A stretch of DNA of 64,000 bases, taken from assembly GCF_947242115.1 (NCBI RefSeq), contig NC_074712.1, positions 42,246,838 through 42,310,837 of the forward strand, given 5' to 3'. Shown piece by piece: positions 21,771-33,295 of this stretch. The notes under the pieces are model-generated. The model was not told the origin of the DNA and searched no databases. It was given only the letters and a program-made list of their open reading frames with translations. The translations under genes and the position numbers were made by a program. The stretch comes from Biomphalaria glabrata (lineage: Eukaryota; Mollusca; Gastropoda; Planorbidae). Each line of letters begins with the position of its first letter. Positions within the stretch are counted from its first letter, which is position 1.

Positions 21771-22780
21771 AAATGTCTCCTTTCGCGTTCTATAATTGTC
21801 CTCCATGTGCAGCGTTTATTGTACACCGTGCTTCACTTCTCTTGGAACTGTTCGCCGAGCGGGCGGCAGGATTAGGCCCGCGTGTCATGGGCTCACACTT
21901 GCCACATGACGATCCATGCACTCCAATCAAACAGCAGGGTCAATCGCTGCACGTGGTTAGTGCAGGGACGAGCCGAACAAGCCATCCACTGCGGGTATGT
22001 TAGCGAGTGGTTGCGGCAGCCGAAGTAATTTAGACTCTACTCATGCATACCAACTAAAACAGAACGAGACGCCGGCTGAAAAAGAAAGAAAAACAATACG
22101 ATTTCATTCTGACGTGAAAGATTACGAAAAAAAAAAGGGGGGGGGGTATTCTTTCACATTTTGTTCTTTTAAAGTCTACTTTAATAAACCACTTCTTTAA
22201 CTCTGTAGTTATTCAGGTCATTCAAACTGCTACTTAAGAAGGTAATACGAAATTGACACACACACATCGATTCGATCGGGTTTTACGGTCCAGTGAGTCC
22301 TGCATATATACAAATGAAATGTACGCGTTTAAGGAGGTTTCTCTCCCCAGCACAGCTTGCAACTTCCTCCCTTCACTCGCTGACGCTCAACCCCCCCCCC
22401 CCCACACCCTCCAAAAGAAAAGCCTTTGGGCGATTGTTTTAAACTTTAAGTGTTCCTGAGTGACACTTTTATTGACTAAGTCTACAAGTAGATTACCTCC
22501 CATGATACAATCAGAAGTTGCGCGTGGGGCTAAGAAAGGACTGGAAGAAAACAACGCCGAGGAAAAAAAAATGTGGAAGTGGTCAGAGCTTAAGAGTTAA
22601 CCCCCACTCACTCTAGTGAATTTGTTTAAGTAATTACAATCATCTACAACCAGAATGCATTACAAAGCAAGGTACATAGAGATTGTCTTAGTTACCTTTA
22701 CGTTGTAAAGGTTCTCAAACCTTGCTCCAGAAATAAAGTAGAGAAAAAGGGTGGTACTGTACAAGTATATTTGTTTATAG
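21771..22780. other. Intergenic, nothing recognised
   Basis: 21780-22060 is richer in GC and CpG (GAGCGGGCGGCAGG, CCACTGCGGGTATGT) and could be promoter or untranslated exon, but no frame has splice or codon support. The rest is AT-rich. Confidence 0.4.
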
Positions 22781-22782
22781 AA

Positions 22783-22886
22783 GAGATGAGGAGAGAGAGA
22801 ATATGAAAGGAAGAGAGAATATGAGAGGAGGAGAGAGAGAGAATATGAGAGTAGGAAAGAATTTTTAGAGGAGGAGGGAGAAAGAA
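22783..22886. repeat. GA-rich imperfect tandem repeat
   Basis: Units like GAGAGAGAGAATATGAGAGG recur about four times. Confidence 0.85.
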
Positions 22887-22912
22887 ACTTAAATGTTATT
22901 TTCAAAGCACAG

Positions 22913-23149
22913 TTAATTACAAAAAGAAAGGTTGGTATTTAAATTCACAAAAGAAATAAGGTGTCCCTCTCCTGTTGATTCCTTTAAATTTGGTACAAAT
23001 TTGACTCTCAAATTTTCTCCACTGCATACTGCACACTTTATTGCCTTCCGTGAGTGCAAGAGTCGATTGCACACTTGGTCACTAGTACATCTGTACCAGT
23101 TAAATACTCTCAATATTAATGAACTGATCACTCCGTCGCTAATTTCACA
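22913..23149 (-). CDS. Terminal exon of an unidentified Cys-containing protein
   Basis: On the minus strand a strong acceptor (CTTGTCTTTCCCCAG ending at 23150) is followed in phase 0 by 78 codons and TAA (22913-22915). The peptide starts CEISDGVISSLILRVFNW, has RCTSDQVCNRLL and KCAVCSGENLRVKFVP, and ends NLSFCN. Six cysteines, two of them in a CxxC, could bind metal or form disulphides. Composition is protein-like and differs from the flanking AT-rich DNA. Upstream exons would lie above 23150 on the minus strand, but none was convincingly seen, and no clear AATAAA follows. Function unknown. Confidence 0.5.
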   Translation of the reverse strand, partial: CEISDGVISSLILRVFNWYRCTSDQVCNRLLHSRKAIKCAVCSGENLRVKFVPNLKESTGEGHLISFVNLNTNLSFCN

Positions 23150-23239
23150 CTGGGGAAAGACAAGCCGCATGTTAAAGAAGAACTTATATATTATATATAA
23201 GTCTACGATAACGACATATCAGTTTAAAGCGTAATTAGA

Positions 23240-24015
23240 TTAGTTAGCCATTTAACTGTGTTGTTTTTTTTTGTTTCTCATTTATGTTCTCATTGCGCCT
23301 CAATTCTATATTATTATAATGTTGTTTTTTTAACAGTGCTATATACATGAAACACAATGATTACAGTTTAAAATGTGTTTCAAATTTTCTGTCGCTGCTC
23401 GGACCGAGATTCATTATTACAACATGAAAAAATATATAATATCAAAATAATGATAATAATTCTGTTTCTCTTCTGGGATTGAGATTTAAAGAAGAGAAAC
23501 GAAATCCATTGCAGTCCAAACAAAACACAGTCCACTCAGGAATTTGTTTGGATAATGTGTCAGGTCTATAGCAGTACCATAAACAGACTTTAATTATGAT
23601 TTGAACTTCCATACAATTTTTTTTGTTATTTTGAGTTTTTTTTTTTTTTTTTTTTTAAGATTTAAATGAGTTCCTTCCCCCTTTCCTCGAAAGTTCTGCT
23701 TCTTGTATCGCGAGTCTCGCTACTCTTGTGTATCTGTTATCTACTTACTTCTACTTTACTATCAATTCTTTTTTTTTTTTTTTTCTTTTTTTACAATACC
23801 TCTATTCAAGTTAGAACTTCATGGAACCTGGAAGCTGGATGGTGGAACACGGAAGCTGATCTAAAAAAAAAACGGCTCTAACGATTTTCCTAGAAATGTA
23901 GCAGTTGATGTAGGCCTATGGAGCTGAGAAAATAACTAGTAACTCGTATGCCACATGGAAAAACTCTAGTTTGATCGTTATAATTTTTTAAAGTAAAAAT
24001 TAAATACATTTAAAT
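23240..24015. other. Intergenic or intronic, nothing recognised
   Basis: AT-rich with T runs at 23635-23657 and 23767-23792. No supported exon. Confidence 0.4.
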
Positions 24016-24423
24016 TTGGCTGGAGAACTAGACCTAGATTTAAATCCAACATTGGTTTTGATAGGACTATCGCGTTTTCACAAGGACTATCGCTTTCGGG
24101 AATGTCCGAATTCTGTACATCATCTTCTAAGTCTAGATCTAAATGCCTATCATTGGAATAGTATAAAGTGTAGTAGATCTATACATTCGCTTAACCAGGG
24201 CTCTCTCTCTCTCTCGAGGGAGGAAGAGGCAAGGGGGATAATAGGGGACGGGTAAAAATGTTCTATTGTTTTTTAATCTAACATTCATGAGTTATTAAGA
24301 AAAACAATTGTTCTATGCCTATCAGTTGTATAAAGGAGGTATTGTCGTTTTTAAAAAGTATTTTAAAATATTTTTCTTGTTAATGACTATATTTACCCAT
24401 GTATCAGTCTTGCGTTTTGGTTT

Positions 24424-25332
24424 TTAGCGGCCCCCGAAAGGGGAAAAGACGCTATTAGTTTTGTGCGAAATGTCTGTCCGTCTGTCCGTCTCTCCGTCCG
24501 TCCTGTTTAGATCTCGTAAACTAGAAAAGATATTGAAAATCCGACATCACAATATTTTAGACCATTCAAAGTTCTGATGCAACGGCTACTTTTTTTTTTT
24601 TCCTGAAAGCGAAAAATCTAATTTTTAAAATCAGTTATGCAAACAGTTTTTTTAAAGAAAAAAAGCTAATTAGTATGCATTATAAATTAGACCTAATTTA
24701 AAACGAATAGTAATCTTATAAATTTCATTTTCGTGAACATTTTATGTGTGCACTAACTTTGAAAATCCAAATAACCAAATGAAGCCTTTTCAAAACAATT
24801 ACATTATATAAAGGCCAGAAGAGGTTCGGTAAAGCGCTTAGCTTCCGAACCGAGGGTGCCGGGTTTGAATCCTGGTGAAGACTGGGATTTAACTTCGGAA
24901 TCCTTGGGCGCCTCTGAGTCTACCCAGCTCTAATGGGTACCTGACATTAGTTGGGGAAAAGTAAAGGCGGTTGGTCGTTGTGCAGGCTACTTGACACCCT
25001 CGTTAACCGTAGGCCACAAAAACAGATGAACCCTACATCATCTGCCCTATAGACTATAGACCACAAGGTCTGAAAGGGGAACTAGTTAGGCCAGCCTCAC
25101 ATCTAACCTTGCATTCACTTGCACCTATCCTTTGATCTACAGCACCATTGGGGCACCACACAAGATCTGTCAACCTTCTTTCTCCATTCTTATCTCTCAT
25201 ATGTCTTTGATATAATTTGATTTGGATGTTCTTTCTGAAAATATTGAAGCCTGCCTGGGTGGACCACTTCGGGGGCCGATTTTAAGTTTGTGTTTCCACA
25301 CAAACTGTCTTTGTAACCTTGTTTTTTTTTTT
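24424..25332 (+). repeat. Family R, copy 4 (short form, with SINE A inside)
   Basis: Plus-orientation copy from TTTAGCGGCCCCCGAAAGGG to GTTTCCACACAAACTGTCTT then TGTAACCTTG and a T run. It shares with copy 1 both the ~290-bp internal loss and SINE A at the same site, so the two descend from one composite ancestor. Confidence 0.8.
24819..25087 (+). mobile_element. SINE A inside R copy 4
   Basis: Box B GGGTTTGAATCCTGG and 3' end AAGGTCTGAAAGGGGAACTA. It is flanked by AGGCCAG at 24812-24818 and 25088-25094, the target duplication. Confidence 0.85.
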
Positions 25333-25518
25333 TTACTTGAAGTTTATTTCAGTCATATTATTGAAAATATTTGTACATCATTTTGTTTAGCTGTCCTTAA
25401 TTCCCCTCTTTTTTTTTCCCTTTCAAATAATGGGATACGTATGATTAATCAAATATGATTAATCCCGAAACAAGAGCATGATCAAGTTATGAAATGTATA
25501 TTTGTTTTTGTTTCACAG

Positions 25519-25617
25519 CACACCGACAGCATTGGCTTATTAGAAAATTTAATTGGGAATCACGACATGGGATTGAGTAACTCTGTGTATTCCAATGATA
25601 AGAATCTCTGCTTCTGG
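25519..25617 (+). CDS. Internal exon of an unidentified host gene
   Basis: A textbook acceptor (TTTGTTTTTGTTTCACAG ending at 25518) and donor (GTAAGC at 25618) enclose 99 nt, open in phase 0 on both sides. It encodes 33 residues starting HTDSIGLLENLIGNHDMGLS and ending NDKNLCFW. No neighbouring exon could be linked. The protein family is not recognised and no motif is diagnostic. The splice signals and the exact multiple of three make a real exon likely. Confidence 0.55.
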
Positions 25618-25726
25618 GTAAGCATGTATCTACTTCTCTGTGCGTGCGTCCAGCTAACAGCAGGCAAAAAGACGCTTAGATACACTTCCTATATGTAGAC
25701 CAGATGTTACAACTTCAGCTGGCCAA

Positions 25727-25935
25727 ACTCAGTATGGTCGTGTGGCTTCGATTGGGTGACACGGAGGCCCTGGTTCGACTCCTGTCAACCGCACTCTACT
25801 TCCCCGCGGGAGATGCGAGACATTGCTTCCGTGATGCCCTCATGTGCAATGCACCTCAGTGCGTTGGAGATTGAGAAGGTCTATTAACTCACCACTGTTA
25901 ATCCAAAAGCTATGCAGCTTGGACATGGCCATAGG
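25727..25935 (+). mobile_element. SINE C (tRNA-headed), single copy
   Basis: TGGTCGTGTGGCTTCGATTG (box A region) and CCTGGTTCGACTCCTG (box B) at tRNA spacing, followed by about 130 bp of non-tRNA body. No second full copy is in the window, so the family call rests on the two boxes. Confidence 0.5.
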
Positions 25936-26094
25936 TTGAGCGCTGCTATCATAGGCTACACAAACTGTCATATTATCTGAATGAAGGCAGAAAATTTAGG
26001 AGAAAGATTTAATCTGTAAGACTTACATAGCACTAAGAATGAATGGTTACAGTAACCTAAGATACTTGCAGAGATAACATTGTTAATATTAGAG

Positions 26095-26990
26095 CATGGA
26101 ACTATACTAATGGAACACCAGCTTCGAGTTTTTTACAAAGACAAAGAGAGTCGAAGTGCCGTCGCGCATCTTTTTTCGCGCACCATACCATTTTGAAAAA
26201 TCGATGAGGATGCCAAAGAAGAAATTTACTCCGAGAGCCACTTGGATTGACCTTCATTGAGAGTAAAATTTCCCCACACTATATTTTATTAGATCTGTAA
26301 AAACTTTATCCATTTTCTGACTATCTGATAAAATAGATACAATTTCCCTGAATAAGAGATCGTCACAAAAGTTATTTTTTTCGATCACCCTATAAAATGC
26401 CACTTATTTTCCAAAAAATAGAATCTAAATTCCGAAAATACAATCTTTCAGTGTTTCTGTGTTTGGTTTATTTACACTAAATCTGGATGAAGACATGTCT
26501 ACCGTTCCGCTAAATGCGTATTTGTTACGATATACTAAATTGCACGAAATAAAAATAGGAGGCCTAATACAGTTTTGACACTCCAAGCTACGCATTTCTA
26601 ATCGTTTTTTTTTTTATTATCGAAAGGACTAGGCTATAGGCATACACGTCTCGTGGGAAACAAAGAAAAAGTTCATCTTGATAATATTGACAATATAATA
26701 ATATTATAATAATAATATAATAAAATGACAAAAAAACAAAAACAAACTATAGCCTAATCTAAAATGAAATAGATCTAGAGCTAGATTTTCTTGGACGAAT
26801 GATATAAAATAAGTATAAATAATAAGTCATATAAATCTGATAGATCTAAAACAAATACTGATAGAGTCATTCATTAATTAATTATTAGAATTACTTGACT
26901 ACCAACTGGGTATTTTTATTGCCAAAATACAATGTATTTTATGTGCATTTATTAAAAACAACAACAAAAAAATTAAGCGTTTGACGCAAC
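26095..26990. repeat. Tandem unit U1 (896 bp)
   Basis: Runs from CATGGAACTATACTAATGGA to AAGCGTTTGACGCAAC and is followed head-to-tail by U2 with only scattered differences. The first ~270 bp recur in inverted orientation at 34547-34797 and 36107-36368. Confidence 0.9.
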
Positions 26991-27872
26991 CATGGAACTA
27001 TACTAATGGAACACCAGCTTCGAGTTTTTTACAAAGACAAAGAGAGTCGAAGTGCCGTCGCGCATCTTTTTTCGCGCACCATACCAATTTGAAAAATCGA
27101 TGAGAATGCCAAAGAAGAAATTTACTCCGAGAGCCACTTGGATTGACCTTCATTGAGAGTAAAACTTCCCCCACACTATATTTTATTAGATCTGTAAAAA
27201 CTTTATCCATTTTCTGACTATCTGATAAAATAGATACAATTTCCCTGAATAAGAGATCGTCACAAAAGTTATTTTTTTCGATCACCCTATAAAATGCCAC
27301 TTATTTTCCAAAAATTAGAATCTAAATTCCGAAAATACAATCTTTCAGTGTTTTTGTGTTTGGTTTATTTACACTAAATCTGGATGAAGACCTGTCTACC
27401 GTTCCGCTAAATGCGTATTTGTTACGATATACTAAATTGCACGAAATAAAAATAGGAGGCCTAATACAGTTTTGACACTCCAAGCTACGCATTTCTAATC
27501 GTTTTTTTTTTTTATTATCGAAAGGACTAGGCTATAGGCATACACGTCTCGTGGGAAACAAAGAAAAAGTTAATCTTGATAATATTGTAGCCTAAATAAA
27601 ATGACAAAAAAAAACAAAAAACAAAACAACTATAGCCTAATCTAAAATGAAATAGATCTAGAGCTAGATTTTCTTGGACGAATGATATAAAATAAGTATA
27701 AATAATAAGTCATATGAATCTGATAGATCTAAAACAAATACTGATAGAGTCATTCATTAATTAATTATTAGAATTACTTGACTACCAACTGGGTATTTTT
27801 ATTGCCAAAATACAATGTATTTTATGTGCATTTATTAAAAACAACAACCAAAAATTAAGCGTTTGACGCAAC
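26991..27872. repeat. Tandem unit U2 (882 bp)
   Basis: The second copy of U1, with the same ends. A minus-strand 100-codon frame at 26998-27300 (phrases FREIVSILSDSQKMDKVF, VNPSGSRSKFLLWH) is longer here than in U1 because of one extra base in a C run. The related inverted copies are also interrupted, so it may be a relic of a transposon gene. No family was recognised. Confidence 0.9.
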
Positions 27873-28240
27873 TAGATCTAATATTAGTAATATATAGATT
27901 CTACTTCTAGATCCAGAAAGCTACTTCTCTAATTCAGTTTTCTAGTTTAATTCTAGTTAGATCTAGATGTCTAGACCACTAGATCTAAATCTAGCCAGGG
28001 TTTTTGTCATGGAATAGATTTATAAAACTTCAGCCACCTACTGATCACGATATGACAGATAGGCCTACTCTCTCTACTACTAGACTCTAGATCTAGATCT
28101 AGTACAAGTAGATCACTACATTTGACTAGATGATTACTAGATCACAGTAAAATTCAATGTGTACTTCCGACTTTAGCTCAACAAAGTCTACTCCAAAGTA
28201 TAGATCTACTAGTAAAGTCACAAAGTGTAAAGGATCATTA
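27873..28240. other. TAGATC/TCTAGA-rich segment
   Basis: Dense short palindromic words (AGATCT, TCTAGA, CTAGATCTAG). The first ~125 bp are repeated at 34798-34917, between the two large duplicated units. Confidence 0.7.
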
Positions 28241-28599
28241 TATATTCACATAAAAAAAATTATAGGCCTAAAATGAATCGAATAATCAGTCACTAATTTG
28301 ACTAATCAGTAATCTAAATTGTTTTTTTTTTTTTAAATGGCAAATGTTATTGATGACTTCTGACTTGTAAACCAGTTGCAGAGATTCTAGTTTTTATTTT
28401 GATGACATGTTACGATACATCAATGATATTTAGATAAACCTAGTGGAACAGACAGAAGGACCATTTAATATAAGGCAAAGAAGTAAGATGTTTATAATCC
28501 ATCAAACTATGATCAAACTCACGGAGGACTTGTGTCATTTGTGACGGCATTTCATGCATTTACAGAAGCTACAAACTAGTCTACAAAAATGATAGGCTT

Positions 28600-28905
28600 G
28601 TCTTTGATTCCGAAGACTTATGAGGAATGCTATGTAATGTTTCCAGTGGCTACTCAGCCCCAGCTGTGACCTACATATTATGCCACACTGAGCACAGGCA
28701 TAACCATTGTCCACCTGTGGTAGAATCAGTTTTTTTTTTTCTTTTTGCCGTCTACCCTCGGCAATTAATTTTCATTGGTGTATACCACACCTTTGTAAGT
28801 GACCTCCAGCTGTCTCGCTCTGAAGCTGTATGCAACCAAGTGCTCTCTTATTCTATATCAGTTAAAGCAAGTTGGCGCCTAAGCTTGTCTTTAAAGCATT
28901 TCTGT
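28600..28905 (-). mobile_element. LINE 3' fragment, zinc-finger C-terminus (copy 1)
   Basis: Minus strand of the same sequence as 53643-53935. Both carry a remnant of a C-terminal zinc finger (compare CGKVCRSKLGLCSHGKYC in the other copy). Degraded, with a T-run insertion. The antisense frame is a shadow. Confidence 0.65.
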
Positions 28906-28949
28906 GGTACCTCTTTATGTGCATATGACATGTTAGGCAAATAGGTTTC

Positions 28950-29729
28950 GGAATATATAGGTGTTTAAAATGAAACTCCAAACATCTGGACTTCCAGTAA
29001 CCAAGAAAATAAGCTTAGGATTCAAAGAGACGACACTGGCATTTCAGCTAAGACAATCAGTAAAATTAATAGCAACTTTAATTGCAGTCCACCAAACAAG
29101 ATAAAAAGAAACAAGTGTGGCTTCAATAGCATTGATGATATTTAGTTTACTTTTATCTCATTTACTAGTATTACTATTTCATTGACTAAGGTTTTTTATT
29201 GTCAAATATGCATAAGTACATGTACTAGTTCCTGCAATTTGATGAAAAATAATAATTAAATTGTGTGTAGTCTATATACAAATGTTTATAAGAGATGACA
29301 GCTTAGCTTAATTTACTTAATTTCAAAACTATGATTTTGTGTTCTGACTCTACTCTAAATAAATTATATTTTATTTTAAGAATGCAAAGTTGGAAATTCT
29401 GTTCTGATGAAAAAAAAATTATTAAAATAAAGTAGATGTTTATGGTTTCTTTGTATTTATTTTTAAATTATTTATTCATTAAAAATTAATTGTTCATTAA
29501 CATTTACTTGAAGTAAAGATCAAAAACACAAATTCAATTCATGCAGATCATAGCCCATCACTTAAATGTATTTACTGTCAATTCTACACACTATTCATTT
29601 CAAAATGTTGCTTTAAATTGTTATATGACACAATCAAAGTACTGGTACCTCACATTGATGTAGGCCTAAAGCACCTGAAATAATGACAAATTTTCATTCA
29701 ATAACTTGTACTGTCATTTATTATCAGAC
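28950..29729. other. Intergenic, nothing recognised
   Basis: Very AT-rich; no exon or repeat match. Confidence 0.4.
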
Positions 29730-29750
29730 GTGTTAAAACTAATGACCTGT

Positions 29751-30123
29751 ATCATCATCATTGGCCTCCTTCAGTCGTAGAAATAGAAAGACTAAGGTTT
29801 CATCTCAGAGCACACTTCCTCGTGTGGTTGGGGAGCCCTATTTCGGAGAGACACTCCTGTCCACAGATAGCGCAGGTTAAGGTGGCTTTTGCTTCGGTGG
29901 TAGGAAGGAGCTGGCAGTTTTTCGGATTGTACGTTTTTCTTCCTGAGCTGAGACCTATGTACTTTCACTGTCCATAGCTTTCTTGGTCACTGTCTCTCCA
30001 TCTGTTGCGGTCTAAAGCTATGTCTTCCCAATTGTCAGTATTGATGTTCACTGATTTGAGGTCACGTTTTATTACATCTATGTAATGGAAGTGGGGGCGA
30101 CCAGTTTTTCTTGTGTCAGTAGT
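29751..30123 (-). mobile_element. LINE 3' end with zinc finger, 21-bp target duplication
   Basis: On the minus strand: TGRPHFHYIDVIKRDLKSV, DNWEDIALDRNRWR and, in another frame, CAICGQECLSEIGLPNHTRK, the C-terminus and C2H2-type finger of a LINE, ending in a GATGATGAT tail. A 21-bp direct repeat starting GTGTTAAAACTA flanks it at 29730-29750 and 30124-30144, so this 373-bp 5'-truncated insertion is a single event. It sits just beyond the likely 3' end of the 31056-32031 gene. Confidence 0.85.
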
Positions 30124-30207
30124 GTGTTAAAACTAATGACCTGTGTATATAATTTATTAAGCAGGAGCATCAACAAATCTTGAACAATAATTGTCTACAG
30201 AAAAACT

Positions 30208-30213
30208 TTATTC
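30208..30213 (-). promoter_or_regulatory. Possible polyadenylation signal AATAAA
   Basis: A minus-strand AATAAA about 850 bp past the stop codon of the three-exon gene at 31056-32031, with no better candidate nearer. This would give a long AT-rich 3' UTR. Confidence 0.35.
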
Positions 30214-31055
30214 TTATCCAAACAATATACATTTACAATGTATTTAAGCAAGTTAATTTATATTTATACAAATCTATATGGCCTAAAGATTATAGCGTAT
30301 TTTGATGTGTGAATACCAAGTTACATTATTACATGAAAATAGTGTACTCATTTTTAAAATATTCTGGGTAATAAAAATAAAAAACTAATGATACAATAAA
30401 ATTGAAGCATTAGTCAAAAAAAGAAAAATTTCACTCAAGATCTATGTGAACTCTGCTTGAAAATTAATTAATTAATTTTGAAATTAATTAAAAAAAAAAT
30501 TATGGTTCTTTAGTCAATGGAATGATAGCAGCAATTATTTAACAATTTCATGATTATCCATTCATTTCAATATACTTATAACTGAAAAATAATTCATAAG
30601 GTTTAGATACAACCATTTGAAATAATGATTATAATTTTTTTCTTAATTTGCTTAATTCAAATCTAATATAAAAAAGATTTCCTCTGTCAAGAAACTTATG
30701 AGGGAACAACATGCATGTTCTTCTCAGTAAGTTTTGCAAAGGGAATTAAAAATATTTAATTGATGTTGCTTTTTTTTTTGCCAACATTTTAAACCTTTGC
30801 ACCAGGTTTTAGTTTTAAGGAGAATGCACCATATTTTATATGTTTACTTTTGTTAGATTCTTATTTTAATTTTAAAAAAGTAAAATTTCCCTTACCACTC
30901 ATCCACTGCACTCCCTCTTGTTTTAATGCGGCTCAGATTAATAGTTTTCAAGTACAATATCAAACAGATTTAAAGAAATACTAAATCCAAACCTGTTGGC
31001 TGAATGACAGGATATACATAAATATGTATACAGCTTACAGTATAATATATATATC

Positions 31056-32031
31056 TTAAATTAAAATTGGTCCAAGACTTTTATTTTGCAACATGATGGG
31101 ATTTTCCTTTCTGGTGGTGCTATGCAGGAGTCCAAGAATCTCATCTTTTCTCATAACAGAAAGTTATCTAGTTATAAAAATAAATAAAAGGATTTTTAAA
31201 AAAATTAAAAAATATGTGTGACATATGTGTTGACCATGCTAAACGTATATATGTTATTAATTATAGTTATATAATTTTGCCATTCTAAAAATAGTCTGTA
31301 CCTAAAAGGAGCTACTGCGTTAATGTGTGGACATGGCCCTGACCTTAATAGTTATGAATTATTACTATAGGTGAAGGCAGATGTTCAGTTAATTTGATGC
31401 ACATTGAACTAATCTAAAAGCAACTATAACATATATTATGATTTACATTTTCATGGAAAACTAGTTTTTCAAAAATACAAGTACTTCAGCTTATGAGAAA
31501 AGTACATGGGAAAAATTGCAGTACCTTACCTTTAAGAGGTGCAATCATTGACTTTTCAGGAATGCATGCCTTTTTCTTGCATTTCCAAACATAACTGTAA
31601 TTATACAATTAGGCATATTGGTTAATTTCTTTTGAAAACATTAAAATTAAAAAATAATATTATTAAATTGAAAACATTGTTGTATCAAACATACAAATTA
31701 TCAGACAATTTTGCCTAATTTCATCTAACAGTTTATTGTAAAGGAATGGCCTGCAGCCAAGGTTATATTAGGCATTCATGAAAGATGAATGTGCTTAAGA
31801 GTGTTATAAATAAAAAAAAAAACTAGAGAAAAATGTTAAATTCCATCCCAGATAATTGGATGTTGCTTGACCATGAAAATCACACAATTCATAAAACATC
31901 TATATTAGATAACTAAAATAAAAATTGTATAGTAGTACTTACATTAAATATTGAATGGATGCCCAGAGAGTAGAAATAGTATAAGTATGATCCTTGAGCC
32001 ATTCTGGGACATCATCAGAACTGGTTGCCAT
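31056..32031 (-). CDS. Three-exon gene for an 80-residue protein of unknown function
   Basis: Minus-strand join: 32031-31943, 31594-31530, 31144-31056 (or 31149-31061). The start ATG at 32031 has a strong context (GAACCATGG), and an acceptor TTTCAG just upstream at 32050-32055 suggests a preceding 5' UTR exon. Exon 1 (MATSSDDVPEWLKDH, then TISTLWASIQYL) ends at GTAAGT. Exon 2 follows TATAATTACAG and reads YVWKCKKKACIPEKSM up to GTAAGG. Phases 2 and 1 match exactly. Exon 3 has two acceptor AGs five bases apart. The upstream AG (exon 31149) gives a tail with MRFLDSCIAPPERK; the other (31144) gives EILGLLHSTTRKENP. Both tails are 29 residues. The middle of the protein is weakly hydrophobic and then basic. 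The family is not recognised. It is bracketed by inverted duplications at 26-28 and 33-36 kb. Confidence 0.65.
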
Positions 32032-32439
32032 GGTTCTACTTGTTAATAACTGAAACATTACAAACATTTTTTTTTATTTATAATTTATCACAGACTAGAA
32101 TAGAAATGTTGCCAGGAAAAATACCAATGGTTAGAATACACCTGATGCTACTTTTGTAGCCTTATTACTGGTTAAAATGCACCAAAACTTCATTAATTAA
32201 ATCTGATAAGAAACATATATGTATCACACAAGTCCAAGTTTATCAGAGTGTCATAGCAAATAATTAACTAGATATGTGAGTTTTAAATTAAAGCACTGAA
32301 TTTCAGGGGATAGATCCAACTTGACACCACATCATTTATTATTTCATGAACTCATGGGTCTGGGTATGGCATGGAATGGAAACTATTATTTAATATATAT
32401 GGGGTGTAGGCAAGGCATGGATTATAAATTGTCTTGTAT

Positions 32440-33295
32440 AGATTAGATTGGGTAAAACTGCCAATCGAAGGTAACTTTTACTGATAGATCTGGATCAATT
32501 ATAAATTTATGGGATCTAGGCCTGCATAAATTGTATCTTTTATTTATATATTTTATGTACATATATAACTAGTCTAGAATCTATAATTATATCTTAATAA
32601 TAATTTTTGTAGATGTCATATAATATCTAACATATTAAGTATAGATCAGTAGATTTAGAATTTTAGCTATAGTGGAATATTTTTATATCCTAATCTGAAC
32701 TGGATCTATATATCTAGAATTTAGATCAGTAGATTTAGTATTTTAGGTAGTAAAAACTTTTATATATTCTAAATCTAAACTGGATCTAGATCTAATTAAT
32801 CGAGAAGCTTAGATATAGAAGACTAGTTGTAAAGATTTGACTACACTATGGCTAATGCACTAGCTTAGTAGGCCTACTAGATAGATCAAGAGACATAGTA
32901 CTAATAGACTCGTCTTGCCTCGTTGGGCCTCTCAAATCAGCTACAGACTTTAGAGACAATTTAGGACTTGAAGGTGAATATCAATCCAATTCAAAGATCT
33001 ACAATCTACATGTTAGAGTCTAACTAGAGATGCTAGATCTAGACAATCTAGTCTAGAAGGCTTATCAATAAAAAATAAAATCAATCATTTCTAAAGTTTG
33101 TAAAATTATATGTAGATCTAATCTATCTATTTATAATATAATAAAAATCTATGTCTACTTTTTAAATATTTAAAATGATATGGCTGATGATATTAATTAT
33201 TTTAATTACTGTCACATACAAAGTAACAAAATAATTAGATCTTATACTAACTCATAGACTCATACTTTATTGTATTAAACCTTGGAGTTTACGTT
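32440..33295. other. TAGATC-rich DNA upstream of the three-exon gene
   Basis: Repeated AGATCTAG, TAGATCAG and TCTAGA words without a fixed period. No exon was found here, though a 5' UTR exon is expected somewhere upstream of 32055. Confidence 0.5.
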
